From Deltaproteobacteria bacterium (GTDB taxonomy: Bacteria > Desulfobacterota_B > Binatia > Binatales > Binataceae): a stretch of 13,148 nt of DNA. The stretch lies in NCBI GenBank assembly GCA_021827465.1, contig JAKAVX010000020.1:1-13148 (forward strand), written 5' to 3'. Shown piece by piece: positions 1-7,933 of this stretch. A model generated the notes under the pieces. It searched no databases. It was not told the origin of the DNA and saw nothing but the letters and a program-made list of their open reading frames with translations. Position 1 is the stretch's first letter. Every line of letters starts with the position of its first letter. Both the position numbers and the translations under genes were made by a program.

Positions 1-641
1 GCCGAGCCGTCGACGCCCATAGCGGGAAATCCGAACTTGCCAAAAATCAGCGCGTAGTTAAGCAAGATCGCGAGCACGTCAACGATACCGCCGATCCAGA
101 GCGGCGTCCGCGTATCGCCCGCGCCCCGAAGCGACGACGCGCACATCAGGAACACGCCGGTGAACGGCTCGGACACCATCACGATCTGCAGATAGCGCGC
201 ACCCATGTCCGCCATCGCGCCCTTCACCTGGAACAGCGCCATCGCGGGCCGCGCAAAGACGATCACCGGAATCGCGATCAGGGTCGAGACCAGGACTCCC
301 CATACCACCGACTGCTTGAGCGCCTCTTCGGCGTTGTCGTGATCGCCTGCGCCGACAAAGCGCGCGACCAGGGCGATGGCGCCGGTGCCGACTGCCGCGA
401 TTCCCGCACGCACCGCGCCGAGGATCTGCGTGGCCAACCCGACAGCGCCGACCGCTTCCGCGCCCAGCCGCCCGACCATCAGCATCGCGGCGAGCCCCAG
501 GATCGAATCGAGAGCGAACGACAGTATTACCGGCCAGGCGAGCGCCCACACTTCCAGGCGCATCCGCTCGATTGGCGGCAGCACCATCGTGCCCCGTGCC
601 TGTTCGGTAAACTCGGCGAGCGGCTCAAGAAGCTCGGACAT
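1..641 (-). CDS. MATE-family multidrug/cation efflux transporter, N-terminal part
   Basis: Partial gene: the reading frame starts at ATG 641-639 and leaves the window at base 1, giving 213 full codons. MATE transporters are inner-membrane antiporters that export cationic drugs and metabolites using H+ or Na+ gradients. The translation shows the family pattern: an amphipathic N-terminus (about 1-30), membrane helices near 31-56, 64-95, 110-130 and 148-172, then GTGAIALVARFVGAGD (85-100), LRGAGDTRTPLWI (171-183) and an LLNYALIFG-type segment (193-201) followed by GFPAMGVDGSA. A TAA lies in frame one codon upstream of the ATG, so no earlier start is possible. No clear Shine-Dalgarno is visible. 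The gene diverges from the glycosyltransferase to its right. The exported substrate cannot be inferred, and the C-terminal half lies outside the window. Confidence 0.9.
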   Translation of the reverse strand, partial: MSELLEPLAEFTEQARGTMVLPPIERMRLEVWALAWPVILSFALDSILGLAAMLMVGRLGAEAVGAVGLATQILGAVRAGIAAVGTGAIALVARFVGAGDHDNAEEALKQSVVWGVLVSTLIAIPVIVFARPAMALFQVKGAMADMGARYLQIVMVSEPFTGVFLMCASSLRGAGDTRTPLWIGGIVDVLAILLNYALIFGKFGFPAMGVDGS

Positions 642-666
642 TGGTTATGGCAGTTAGGCCAGTACG

Positions 667-2157
667 ATGCCACGCAGTCAAGCGCAAGTTGTTATGGCGC
701 GGAGCGCAAGCAGGCTTCCGGGCCGCTCGCTCGCCGACAGGGCGCTGCCCGAACGCATGCATTTCCGGTATATATCACTCGATGAGGTCTGGAGGGTGAT
801 GCGGGGCGGGACTGAGGCTCAGGGATCTTCGCAATCCATCGGCGGCCGGTTGCTTCCCTCGATTTTGTTCACGGCCACGGTAGCCGGCGCGGCTGCTGTC
901 TACCTGCTGCGAATCGGGGAAGGCTCGCTTGCCGCCAATGAGAGCTACAGCGCGTGGGCGGCCTCGCTGCCGGGGATAGGCTCGATCCTGGCAATCCCGA
1001 CGCTCGTCGATCCCGGACGCGAAATCGTCTTTTACATCGCACTGCATTATTACTCGCTGCTCTTCGGGCTCGAGCCGACCACAATCCGCGCGCTTTCCAC
1101 GATATTCGCGCTCATATCGATCGGCCTGGTGTTCGCGCTCGCGCGCGACCTGTTCGACGAGGAATACGCCCTTGGCGCCGCGGCGTTGTGGGCCTTCAAC
1201 CCGATCGCGTACATCATGGCGGAACGGGCGCGCACCTATACGCTGTTCGCCGCGCTCGCGCTCGCGCAGTTCCTGATGCTGTGGCGGGTGCGAAGGAAAG
1301 CCACGGGCGCGGGAGTTGCCGGATGCGGCCTGTTGGGCGGCCTGATGCTGTACACGCATCTGGCCGGGCTGGTGATTATCGCCACCGAGCTTGGGATGCT
1401 CGCGCGCGACTTCCTGCGCGGACGGCGCGCCTTGGGGCCCTGGATCGCGATTGGAATCGCGCTCGCGTTGTTCGCCCCGTTCGTCCCGGTGTTTCTGTCA
1501 CTCAGCCACACGCTGGTCTATGGCCACTGGCTCGATTGGATCGGCACTCCGATCTGCTGGAGCGCCGCGCTTGCGATCCTTCCCTTCGCGGCCTTTCACA
1601 TCGGCTCGATCGTGTTACGGCCGCTGACCAGTCCACGTTACCTGACGCCGTGCTTCGCGATGTTGGCGGTTACGATTCCGGCCGCGCTCGGACAGATAAA
1701 CCTCAGGCTTCGCAACCTGGCCGTCGCCGGGTTGGTGACGGCGCTCGTGATGCTGGTGCCATTCGAAGCGTCGAAAGGCCAGGGCTGGCCGAAAGTCGCC
1801 GCGGCGGTGGCAAGCGCGCACCAGGATTCACAGCCGATATTCTTCGAGGCGGGCTTCATCTCGCCCGAGTCGATTCCCAACGGCGGCTTTCCGCAGGGCT
1901 ACTATACGGTTCCGTTCAACTATTATTTCCACGGCCCTAATCCGCGAATCATCGTCCCGGCCTACGACGCGGCGGCTACGCGCGCGAAAATCACACGCGA
2001 AGTTGCGGCAGCCGGCGGCGGATGGCTGGTGTCGTGGAAAACCCCGCAATTTGCCCGCGAGGAGCTGCCGGATTCCGGCGGCTTCCAATCGAAAATCCTG
2101 ACGAGCGGTTCGATGCTTACGCTCTACCGCATAACCCCCAAATCTTCGGCACACTGA
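667..2157 (+). CDS. GT-C fold (GT39/PMT-like) membrane glycosyltransferase
   Basis: Integral-membrane protein of up to 496 residues resembling family 39 glycosyltransferases, which move a sugar from a polyprenyl-phosphate donor to a lipid, glycan or protein acceptor on the outer face of the membrane. Helices are likely near 62-82, 117-134, 139-160, 165-182, 190-207, 214-242, 257-280, 296-317, 326-343 and 350-365, followed by a soluble C-terminal domain (370-496). Family-like landmarks are ANESYSAW (90-97) in the first outer loop, where a DE pair is usual, LHYYSLLFG (126-134), MAERARTYTLF (184-194), YTHLAG (229-234) and the SPRYLTP motif (322-328). The start is uncertain: the first ATG lies only 25 bp from the divergent MATE start, leaving little promoter room. 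ATG 757 (M31) or ATG 799 (M45, just after GGAGGG at 791-796) is more plausible. Acceptor and donor cannot be read from the sequence. Confidence 0.8.
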   Translation: MPRSQAQVVMARSASRLPGRSLADRALPERMHFRYISLDEVWRVMRGGTEAQGSSQSIGGRLLPSILFTATVAGAAAVYLLRIGEGSLAANESYSAWAASLPGIGSILAIPTLVDPGREIVFYIALHYYSLLFGLEPTTIRALSTIFALISIGLVFALARDLFDEEYALGAAALWAFNPIAYIMAERARTYTLFAALALAQFLMLWRVRRKATGAGVAGCGLLGGLMLYTHLAGLVIIATELGMLARDFLRGRRALGPWIAIGIALALFAPFVPVFLSLSHTLVYGHWLDWIGTPICWSAALAILPFAAFHIGSIVLRPLTSPRYLTPCFAMLAVTIPAALGQINLRLRNLAVAGLVTALVMLVPFEASKGQGWPKVAAAVASAHQDSQPIFFEAGFISPESIPNGGFPQGYYTVPFNYYFHGPNPRIIVPAYDAAATRAKITREVAAAGGGWLVSWKTPQFAREELPDSGGFQSKILTSGSMLTLYRITPKSSAH

Positions 2158-2194
2158 ACGGGCTCACGCGCCGCGCGCCGGCCGCTTCCCGCGG

Positions 2195-4255
2195 CTACGA
2201 GGCCTGGCTCGGAGCCGCGCCGGCAACAGTCTCCAATTGCGCGGCGGTGCCGACCCGAATCGGCAGGATCACCAGGCTAAGGCCTTGAAGCTGCAGCCAG
2301 CTCTGGAGTTCGAACGCGGTATGGTTGTGCAGGAAGCGCGCGATAAACCCTCCGGCGTCCGCGCCGAAGACCAGCTTGCCCGCGAAGAACACGGCATGCC
2401 GGTAGGTCTTCGCAACATCGAGGCAGAGCTTCTGCAACTCCTCGACCACGTCGGGTCCGAGTCCGGTCCTTAACTCGGAATGAAAACCGAGCTGGGAGGC
2501 GAACTCGCAGTAGGAAAGCATGTCGTCCTGCATCTGCTTGTCGAGCGCTTCCAATTCTTCATGGCTCTTGAGGAGGGCGGAATCGACTTCGCCCACCCCC
2601 ACGAACACCACGTTGCGAAATTCGTTGGGAAACAATTGCCGCACCATCAGCAGCGTCGCCAGCCCGAGCCCGTTGAAGCCGTTGACCAGCAGCACCGCGG
2701 TCGGCGCTTCGGGATCGCGCGGCGCGGGCTCCATCGCCTTGGCCGCGTAAAGCTTGGGCAGAATGTCGGCCTCGAGCTGCTGCACCGCCTGCCCGACCTC
2801 AATGTAATGCTCGCGCACGAAGTAGCAGACCGCGACAAGGCCGCTTGTGATCAGCACCGTGACCCAGCCGCCCTCGTCGAACTTGATGAGCAGCGTGATT
2901 ATGAGGATGCTCGCCGTGAACAGGCATCCGACGCCGTTGATACAAAGCTTGTGCAGCCACCGGCGGTCGTTCGCGCGCTCATGCCACCAATGGACGCTCA
3001 TCCCGAGCTGCGAAAGCGTGAAGGTGATGAAGACGTTGATCGCGTACAGGATGACCAGCAGCCGCACCTCCGCTTCGGTGCCGATCAGAATCACCGCCGC
3101 CGCAATACCCATCGCGAGTACCCCGTCGGCGGTCACCAGCCGCGTACTCAGATACGAAAAGCGCCGCGGCAGCCATCGGTCGTGCGCCATCGTGGCAAGC
3201 ACGCGCGGGCCGTCGATAAACCCGGTCTGCGCGGCCACGAAAAGCAGTGCGCCCTCGGTAAGCAGCGTGAAAGTGACGATCGGCAGGCCCACGTTCACGC
3301 CGTCGAGCGTCCAATGGGCCGCCACCCGCTCGAACAGCACCGCGTTGAGAGTCTTGCCCACAACGGGTTCGACATTCTCGAGCATGTAGCCGAACAGGAT
3401 TCCGCCCGCGATAAACGCGAGCGAAATCGCCATGTAAACCATCGTGCGCTTGCCGGTCTCGACTCGCGGCTCGCGCAGGATCGGAAGTCCGTTGCTCACC
3501 GCCTCGATACCGGTGTAGGTGCCGCCGCCCATGCTGTATGCCGAAAAGAACACCACCGCGAGCCCGAACAATCCGAGGGTCTGCGAGCCCAGATGCACCT
3601 GTCTCGCCGCGTCATGAAGCACCGACGGAATCTCGAAGCTGCGGCTTACCAGCACGTAGCCCACCAGCCACACGTGCATCACCACGAAGGCGAGAAAGAT
3701 CGGCAACAGCGAAAGCACCGATTCCTTGACCCCTCGCAGGTTCATCGCGACCATCAGGGCGACGACGACGAGCGAGACCTCCAGCTTGTAGTGCAAAAGA
3801 TGCGGCGGCAAAAAACTGAAGATTGCGTCCGCGCCGCTCGCGATCGAAATCGCGATCGTCAGAACGTAGTCGACCACCAGCGCGCCGCCCGAAACCAGTC
3901 ACGCGTAGGGGCCGAGCAGTTGGCTCGCGACGAGGTATCCTCCGCCGCCGCTCGGAAACAATTCTATCGTTTGCGAATAGGATGCGGCGATCACGAACAC
4001 GGTCAGCGCCGTCATAATCGCCAGGAAGACGGCGAGATACTGATGATGCCCGAGCGCGAGGAATGCTTCTTCAGGCCCGTAACACGACGAGCTGAGACCG
4101 TCGGAGCCGAGTCCGACCCAGGCCAGGAACGCGACCAGCGAAAGCTTGTGAAAAATGCCGGGGTCTCTTACGTCCTTGGGCGGACCGAACAATAAGTTCC
4201 CTAAACCGCGCTTCTCGCCCCGTTTTTCCCCGGTGGCGGGACTCTCAGGTTCCAT
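2195..4255 (-). pseudogene. KimA-like APC-superfamily permease (probable K+ importer) interrupted by in-frame TGA
   Basis: One reading frame of 686 codons, broken only by TGA at 3901-3899 (codon 119). Both halves are in the same frame and align without a gap to the KimA/YdaO-type APC permeases, which import K+ by proton symport. Seen: FPSGGGGYLVASQLLGPYA (100-118), stop, then LVSGGALVVDYVLTIAIS (120-137) and NLRGVKES. Asp52 and Tyr59 in the first helix (SDGLSSSCYG), and Tyr130, Thr133 and Ser137 in the third, match residues I recall as K+ ligands in B. subtilis KimA. About 12 helices are followed by a C-terminal cytoplasmic domain (roughly 490-680). AAGGAGG (4278-4272) precedes ATG 4255 at the rather long spacing of 16 nt. 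A restart at GTG 3877 would lack two helices. Alternatives to a pseudogene are a sequencing or assembly error, or UGA readthrough. The gene converges on the GT-C gene with 37 bp between stops. Confidence 0.8.
3899..3901 (-). other. Premature in-frame TGA in the permease gene
   Basis: Reading the minus strand, TAC GCG TGA CTG GTT TCG gives Y-A-stop-L-V-S. KimA-type relatives have glycine at this point (…G-L-I/V-x-G-G-x-L-x-V-D-Y), so a single GGA to TGA change would explain it. The frame is unchanged on both sides, which excludes a frameshift. The base after the stop is C, the context usually regarded as most prone to readthrough. Confidence 0.85.
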
Positions 4256-4300
4256 CGGTTGGTTGCGAAATCCTCCTTGGAAATTGCAACGTAAAAGATA

Positions 4301-4332
4301 ACTTCGAAGACAGCAAACGCCGTCATCGAAGT
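4301..4332 (-). terminator. Possible weak terminator or hairpin between folD and the permease gene
   Basis: A perfect 7-bp inverted repeat, ACTTCGA (4301-4307) and TCGAAGT (4326-4332), with an 18-nt loop lies 6 nt beyond the folD stop. On the minus strand it is followed by TATCTTTTACG, a short U-rich tail. The long loop makes it a weak intrinsic terminator at best. It would partly separate folD from the permease gene, whose ATG is 83 bp from the folD stop on the same strand. Confidence 0.3.
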
Positions 4333-4338
4333 AGCACT

Positions 4339-5247
4339 TTAGTACTGGATAGAGTAGCTAATTCGGCCGAACCCGACTTGATAACGTGCTGCGTCCAGTA
4401 GATTCTGCATCAGAGCGATCACCGTCATCGGACCGGTGCCGCCGGGATTCGGCGTAATCCATCCGGCCACGCGCGAGACCGCGTCGAAATCGACGTCGCC
4501 GGCGAACCGACCCGGCCCGACCCGGCGAAATCCCACATCAACGACGCAGGCGCCCGGCTTGATCATCTCAGCGGTGATCAAAAAAGGACGTCCCACGTCC
4601 GCGCCCACGCACGACACCAGAACGTCGGCCTCGCGGCATATCGAGGCAAGATCCTGCGTGTGGCGATGGCACCAGGTAACAGTCGCGTTGCACATCCTCC
4701 CGCCCAGGATCAGCGCGGTCGGCTTTCCGGCGATATCGCTTCGCCCGATCACCACGGCGCGCTTCCCGCTCACCGGAACCTTATAATAGTCCAGAAGCGT
4801 AAGCACGCCCCGCGGAGTGCAGGGAATGAACCGGCCCCACTGACCTCGGTAGAATCCAATCACAGCGCCGGCTCCGACCGCGTCAACGTCCTTTTCCGGC
4901 GCGATCGCGTCGAACAAAGCGAACTGGTTGACATTTGCGGGCACCGGAAGCTGCAGAAGAATACCGGTGGTCGCGCGGTCGTTGTTCAAGCGCTCAATCG
5001 TGGCGAGCAGCGATTCGGTGCTGGCCTGCTCCGCCTTCACCTCGATAACCTCGCTCCCGCATCCCAGCTCCCGCGCCAGGCGGTGCTTGTTGCGCACATA
5101 CTGGCGCGACGCCGGGTCGCTGCCCACCAGTATCGCGGCGAGCGTGGGCACATATCCGTACCGATCCTTCAGTTCCGCGGCGTTGCGGCGAACCTCCGGC
5201 ATCAGAAGCTCGCTCACCGCACGGCCGTCCATGACTATCGCAGGCAT
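4339..5247 (-). CDS. folD: FolD: methylene-THF dehydrogenase / methenyl-THF cyclohydrolase
   Basis: Cytosolic bifunctional enzyme that oxidises 5,10-methylene-THF with NADP+ and hydrolyses the product to 10-formyl-THF, feeding purine and formyl-methionine synthesis. The 302-residue product has the family length and start (MPAIVMDGRA). It shows the substrate-site motif YVRNK (50-54) with the catalytic lysine K54, GILLQLPVP (95-103), EKDVDA (118-123; DVDG is usual), PCTPRG (142-147), the dinucleotide loop VIGRSDIAGKP (166-176; SNIVGKP is usual) and PGGTGPMT (268-275; PGGVGPMT is usual). The frame stays open upstream to 5412, but that extension lacks family similarity and would overlap the gcvT start. 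ATG 5247 is therefore chosen. The gene diverges from gcvT, whose product makes FolD's substrate. Confidence 0.95.
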   Translation of the reverse strand: MPAIVMDGRAVSELLMPEVRRNAAELKDRYGYVPTLAAILVGSDPASRQYVRNKHRLARELGCGSEVIEVKAEQASTESLLATIERLNNDRATTGILLQLPVPANVNQFALFDAIAPEKDVDAVGAGAVIGFYRGQWGRFIPCTPRGVLTLLDYYKVPVSGKRAVVIGRSDIAGKPTALILGGRMCNATVTWCHRHTQDLASICREADVLVSCVGADVGRPFLITAEMIKPGACVVDVGFRRVGPGRFAGDVDFDAVSRVAGWITPNPGGTGPMTVIALMQNLLDAARYQVGFGRISYSIQY

Positions 5248-5262
5248 CGTTTTCGTCCCGGA

Positions 5263-5290
5263 AATATAGCATGCACAGCGAAGCGACCAA
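5263..5290 (-). promoter_or_regulatory. Candidate folD promoter (extended -10)
   Basis: On the minus strand, TGCTATATT (5271-5263) fits an extended -10 (TGnTATAAT, one mismatch). TTGGTC (5290-5285) sits 16 nt upstream as a poor -35. Transcription would begin near 5256 and leave a leader of about 9 nt before ATG 5247, which agrees with the lack of a good Shine-Dalgarno. Judged by eye only. Confidence 0.3.
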
Positions 5291-5339
5291 CCAATCCACA
5301 GGCGGGGGGCTGAAAACCGAGGGCGCTGTGGGAAAAGAT

Positions 5340-5362
5340 CGGCCCGAGGCCGCGGGTTTTTT
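5340..5362 (+). terminator. Terminator-like hairpin in the gcvT leader (possible attenuator)
   Basis: CGGCC (5340-5344), a 3-nt loop CGA and GGCCG (5348-5352) form a perfect 5-bp stem. It is followed by CGGG and six T (5357-5362). An alternative pairing, CCCG (5343-5346) with CGGG (5353-5356), puts the T-run directly after the stem. It reads toward gcvT and ends 40 nt before its ATG. There is no gene upstream on the same strand, so it would act as a leader attenuator if real. No known riboswitch aptamer was recognised beside it. Confidence 0.3.
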
Positions 5363-5402
5363 CTCGTCTCATCGCGCCGCGACCGGTAGAATCCGCGGAC
5401 TA

Positions 5403-6518
5403 ATGGGTTCACCGATACACACTGCGCTTTACGCCGCCCATCTCCGGCTGGGCGCCAGGATGACCGCGTTCGCCGGTTTCGCGATGCCGGTCAGCTACAG
5501 CGGCATCATCGAGGAGCATCGCGCGGTCCGCACCGCCGCGGGCCTGTTCGATCTTTCCCACATGGGCGAGTTCGAGGTCGCCGGTCCGCACGCGCTCGAT
5601 CTGCTCGAACGGGCGCTTACCAATTCCGCCGCGCGCCTTGAGCAGGGCCGCGCGCAGTACACGCTCATGTGCGCCGAGGACGGCGGCGTAATCGATGACC
5701 TGATCGTTTACCGTATCGGCGCCGAGCGCTACCTGCTGTGCGTCAACGCCTCGAACCTCGATACGGATCGCGAATGGCTGACGGCGCTGAATTCCGGTCG
5801 CGCCCATCGCGCGGAATTTCGCGATCTCAGCGATGAAACGGCGCTGGTCGCCGTGCAGGGACCGAATGCGGTGCGGATGCTCGCCCCGCTCGCCTCGTTT
5901 TCGATTGAGAAGGTTCCCTACTTCGGCGCCGCCGAGGGCAAAATCGCGGACATCGCGTGCCTGGCCGCCCGCACCGGCTATACCGGAGAGGACGGCTTCG
6001 AGTTCTTCGTCGAGGCGGCACGGGCCGAGCGGATGTTCACCGCGCTGCTGGAAAAAGGCGCGCCATTCGGCGTCAAGCCGTGCGGATTGGGCGCGCGCGA
6101 TACGCTGCGGCTCGAAGCAGCGCTTCCGCTTTACGGCCACGAGCTCGATAGCGCCACTTCCCCGCTCGACGCGGGGCTCGGGGTGTTCGTCAAGCTTGGG
6201 CGGGGCTTCGTTGGAGAATCCGCGCTCCTCGCACAGCAAAAGAGCGGACCGGCCAAAACGCTCATCGGTCTCGTCACCGACGACGGCAGAACTATCGCGC
6301 GGCAGAATTACCGGATTTTGAGCAAAGGGCGCGAGATCGGTGTGGTCACGAGCGGAACTTTCGCGCCCACGCTCGAACGGCCGATCGCGATGGCTTACGT
6401 CGGCGCGAACGAACCGCGCACGCCGGGCGCAAAAATCGAGGTTGAAGTCAGGGGCAAGGCGATACCGGCCACGGTCACCGCGCTCCCGTTCTACAGGCGG
6501 CCCCGGAGAACCGCCTGA
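5403..6518 (+). CDS. gcvT: GcvT: glycine cleavage system aminomethyltransferase (T protein)
   Basis: Transfers the methylene group from the aminomethyl-dihydrolipoyl arm of GcvH to tetrahydrofolate, releasing ammonia and 5,10-methylene-THF. The 371-residue product matches the family length. Seen: HxxxGARMTAFAGFAMPVSY (about 13-32), EEHRAVRTAAGLFDLSHMGE (37-56), GGVIDDLIVYRI (94-105) containing the catalytic-region aspartates D98/D99, a VNASN motif (114-118) for folate binding, ARTGYTGEDGFEFF in the middle domain, and a C-terminal barrel domain with GVVTSGTFAPTLE. ATG 5403 gives the normal N-terminus. The frame is open back to 5271, but that stretch shows no similarity. It heads a plus-strand operon with gcvPA 65 bp downstream. 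No clear Shine-Dalgarno is visible. Confidence 0.96.
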   Translation: MGSPIHTALYAAHLRLGARMTAFAGFAMPVSYSGIIEEHRAVRTAAGLFDLSHMGEFEVAGPHALDLLERALTNSAARLEQGRAQYTLMCAEDGGVIDDLIVYRIGAERYLLCVNASNLDTDREWLTALNSGRAHRAEFRDLSDETALVAVQGPNAVRMLAPLASFSIEKVPYFGAAEGKIADIACLAARTGYTGEDGFEFFVEAARAERMFTALLEKGAPFGVKPCGLGARDTLRLEAALPLYGHELDSATSPLDAGLGVFVKLGRGFVGESALLAQQKSGPAKTLIGLVTDDGRTIARQNYRILSKGREIGVVTSGTFAPTLERPIAMAYVGANEPRTPGAKIEVEVRGKAIPATVTALPFYRRPRRTA

Positions 6519-6528
6519 CGCGTACATA

Positions 6529-6540
6529 TATACTTGTATA
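6529..6540 (+). promoter_or_regulatory. AT-rich palindrome TATAC-TT-GTATA between gcvT and gcvPA
   Basis: Perfect 5-bp arms around a TT centre lie within an AT-rich run (about 6522-6541) that stands out from the GC-rich surroundings. It is in the 65-bp gap ahead of gcvPA. It could be a small operator, part of an internal promoter or an mRNA processing site, or chance. Confidence 0.2.
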
Positions 6541-6583
6541 GTTGAAGAATCGCCGGATTAGACGGCGGAGACGGTTTATATAG

Positions 6584-7933
6584 ATGAGGTTCATGCCACA
6601 GACGGACGCCGATATCGCCGCGATGCTGCGGACGATCGGCGTCGAACGGATCGACGATCTTATCGCGCACGTGCCGGAAAACCTTCGCGCACGCGCCGCG
6701 ATAGAGCTTCCCCCGGGACTGGCCGAGTCCGAGGTCGCCCGCGAAATCGCGACGCTGGCCGCGCAAAACGCCGGCGCCAACGGCTTCACGAGCTTTCTCG
6801 GCGGCGGCTACTATCGCCATTACGTGCCCGCCGCGGTTCGCGCCGTCATCTCGCGCGCCGAGTTCGCGACCAGCTACACGCCCTACCAGGCCGAGGCAAG
6901 CCAGGGCACAACGCAGGCTATCTTCGAATTCCAGACGCTCATCACCCAGTTGACCGGGCTCGAAGTCGCCAACGCCAGCATGTACGACGGCGCTTCGGCC
7001 GCCGCCGAGGCGGTGCTGATGGCGCGGCGGATTTCGCCCAAACGTTCACGAGTCGCGGTCTCTCTCGCCCTATGGCCTGACTACCGCGCCACCATCCGAA
7101 CCTACCTGAGCGCGATCGAAGGCATCGAGATCATCGAACTTCCCTTCGATCCGAAAACCGGCGCGACCGATCTCTCGTCGCTCGAGCGCGCCGCCGATGA
7201 GCGCCTGCTCGCGGTCGTACTCGGCTATCCGAACGGCTTCGGCGTAATCGAGCCGCTCAGACGCGCGGCGGAGATCGCGCGCGGCGCGGGCGCGCTTACG
7301 ATTTCCGCAACCGCCGAGGGAATCGCGCTGGGCCTGCTGAGAGCGCCGGGCGAGCTCGGCGTCGATATCGCAGTCGGCGAAGGACAGAGCTTCGGGCTTT
7401 CCGTCGAGTTCGGGGGTCCCGGCGTGGGATTCATGGCGGTGCGCGCCGCTCATGTGCGCCAGATGCCGGGGCGGCTGGTCGGCGAGACGCGCGACCGCGA
7501 CGGCAATCGCGCCTTCTGCCTTACGCTCGCCACTCGCGAGCAGCATATCCGGCGCGAGCGCGCGACCTCGAACATCTGCACCAACCATTCGCTGTGCGCG
7601 CTCGCCGCGACTGTGTTTCTTTCGCTGATGGGACGCCGGGGGCTTCGCGAACTCGCGGAGCGCAACGTCGAGCTGGCGCATCAGGCGCGCGCGAGGCTCG
7701 AAGCGGCGGGAATCCACGCCCGCTTCAGCGCGCCGTTCTTCAACGAATTCGTGGTCACGATAGCCGACGCCCCGAGCGTGGCTCGCCGCGCCGAGGAAAA
7801 GATGGTGCTCGCGGGAATTCCGCTCGCGCCCGACTATCCCGAACTCTCCGACGCGCTTCTTGTCTCCGTAACTGAAATGAACAGACCGAATGACTTCGAG
7901 CGCCTGTGCGAGGCCCTCGGGAAGGCTGCGTGA
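6584..7933 (+). CDS. gcvPA: GcvPA: glycine dehydrogenase (decarboxylating) subunit 1
   Basis: The N-terminal-type subunit of the two-gene glycine decarboxylase (P protein). With GcvPB it decarboxylates glycine and loads the aminomethyl group onto lipoyl-GcvH. This subunit lacks the PLP-binding lysine but completes the active site. The 449-residue product shows the typical start MRFMPQT, FLGGGYYRHYVP (71-82), YTPYQAEASQG (98-108), NASMYDGASAAAEA (130-143), GEGQSFG (265-271) and REQHIRRERATSNICTN (319-335). GGAG (6567-6570) lies 13 nt upstream of ATG 6584. The ATG four codons in (6593) is possible, but the M-R-F/Y-x-P start is family-like. It overlaps gcvPB by one base (TGATG). Confidence 0.96.
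   Translation: MRFMPQTDADIAAMLRTIGVERIDDLIAHVPENLRARAAIELPPGLAESEVAREIATLAAQNAGANGFTSFLGGGYYRHYVPAAVRAVISRAEFATSYTPYQAEASQGTTQAIFEFQTLITQLTGLEVANASMYDGASAAAEAVLMARRISPKRSRVAVSLALWPDYRATIRTYLSAIEGIEIIELPFDPKTGATDLSSLERAADERLLAVVLGYPNGFGVIEPLRRAAEIARGAGALTISATAEGIALGLLRAPGELGVDIAVGEGQSFGLSVEFGGPGVGFMAVRAAHVRQMPGRLVGETRDRDGNRAFCLTLATREQHIRRERATSNICTNHSLCALAATVFLSLMGRRGLRELAERNVELAHQARARLEAAGIHARFSAPFFNEFVVTIADAPSVARRAEEKMVLAGIPLAPDYPELSDALLVSVTEMNRPNDFERLCEALGKAA

Noticed and set aside
3899..3901. UGA recoded as glycine (genetic code 25) or as selenocysteine
   Set aside because: Five genes in the window end at TGA, none of the other genes has an internal TGA, and the GC-rich composition differs from the low-GC lineages using code 25. 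The family residue is Gly rather than Cys/Sec, and I saw no SECIS-like hairpin.
2480..4195. A long plus-strand open frame of 571 codons opposite the permease gene
   Set aside because: Its translation is rich in His, Arg, Gln and Glu, has no domain-like pattern, and lies wholly antisense to a clearly homologous membrane protein; it is a product of GC-rich codon bias.
5248..5402. Glycine riboswitch upstream of gcvT
   Set aside because: The conserved aptamer core of the glycine riboswitch is not apparent, and the 155-bp spacer also has to hold the folD promoter; only a terminator-like hairpin is seen.
6519..6583. A small gcvH hidden between gcvT and gcvPA
   Set aside because: The gap is 65 bp, far too short for a lipoyl carrier of about 125 residues, and no lipoylation-site pattern is present.
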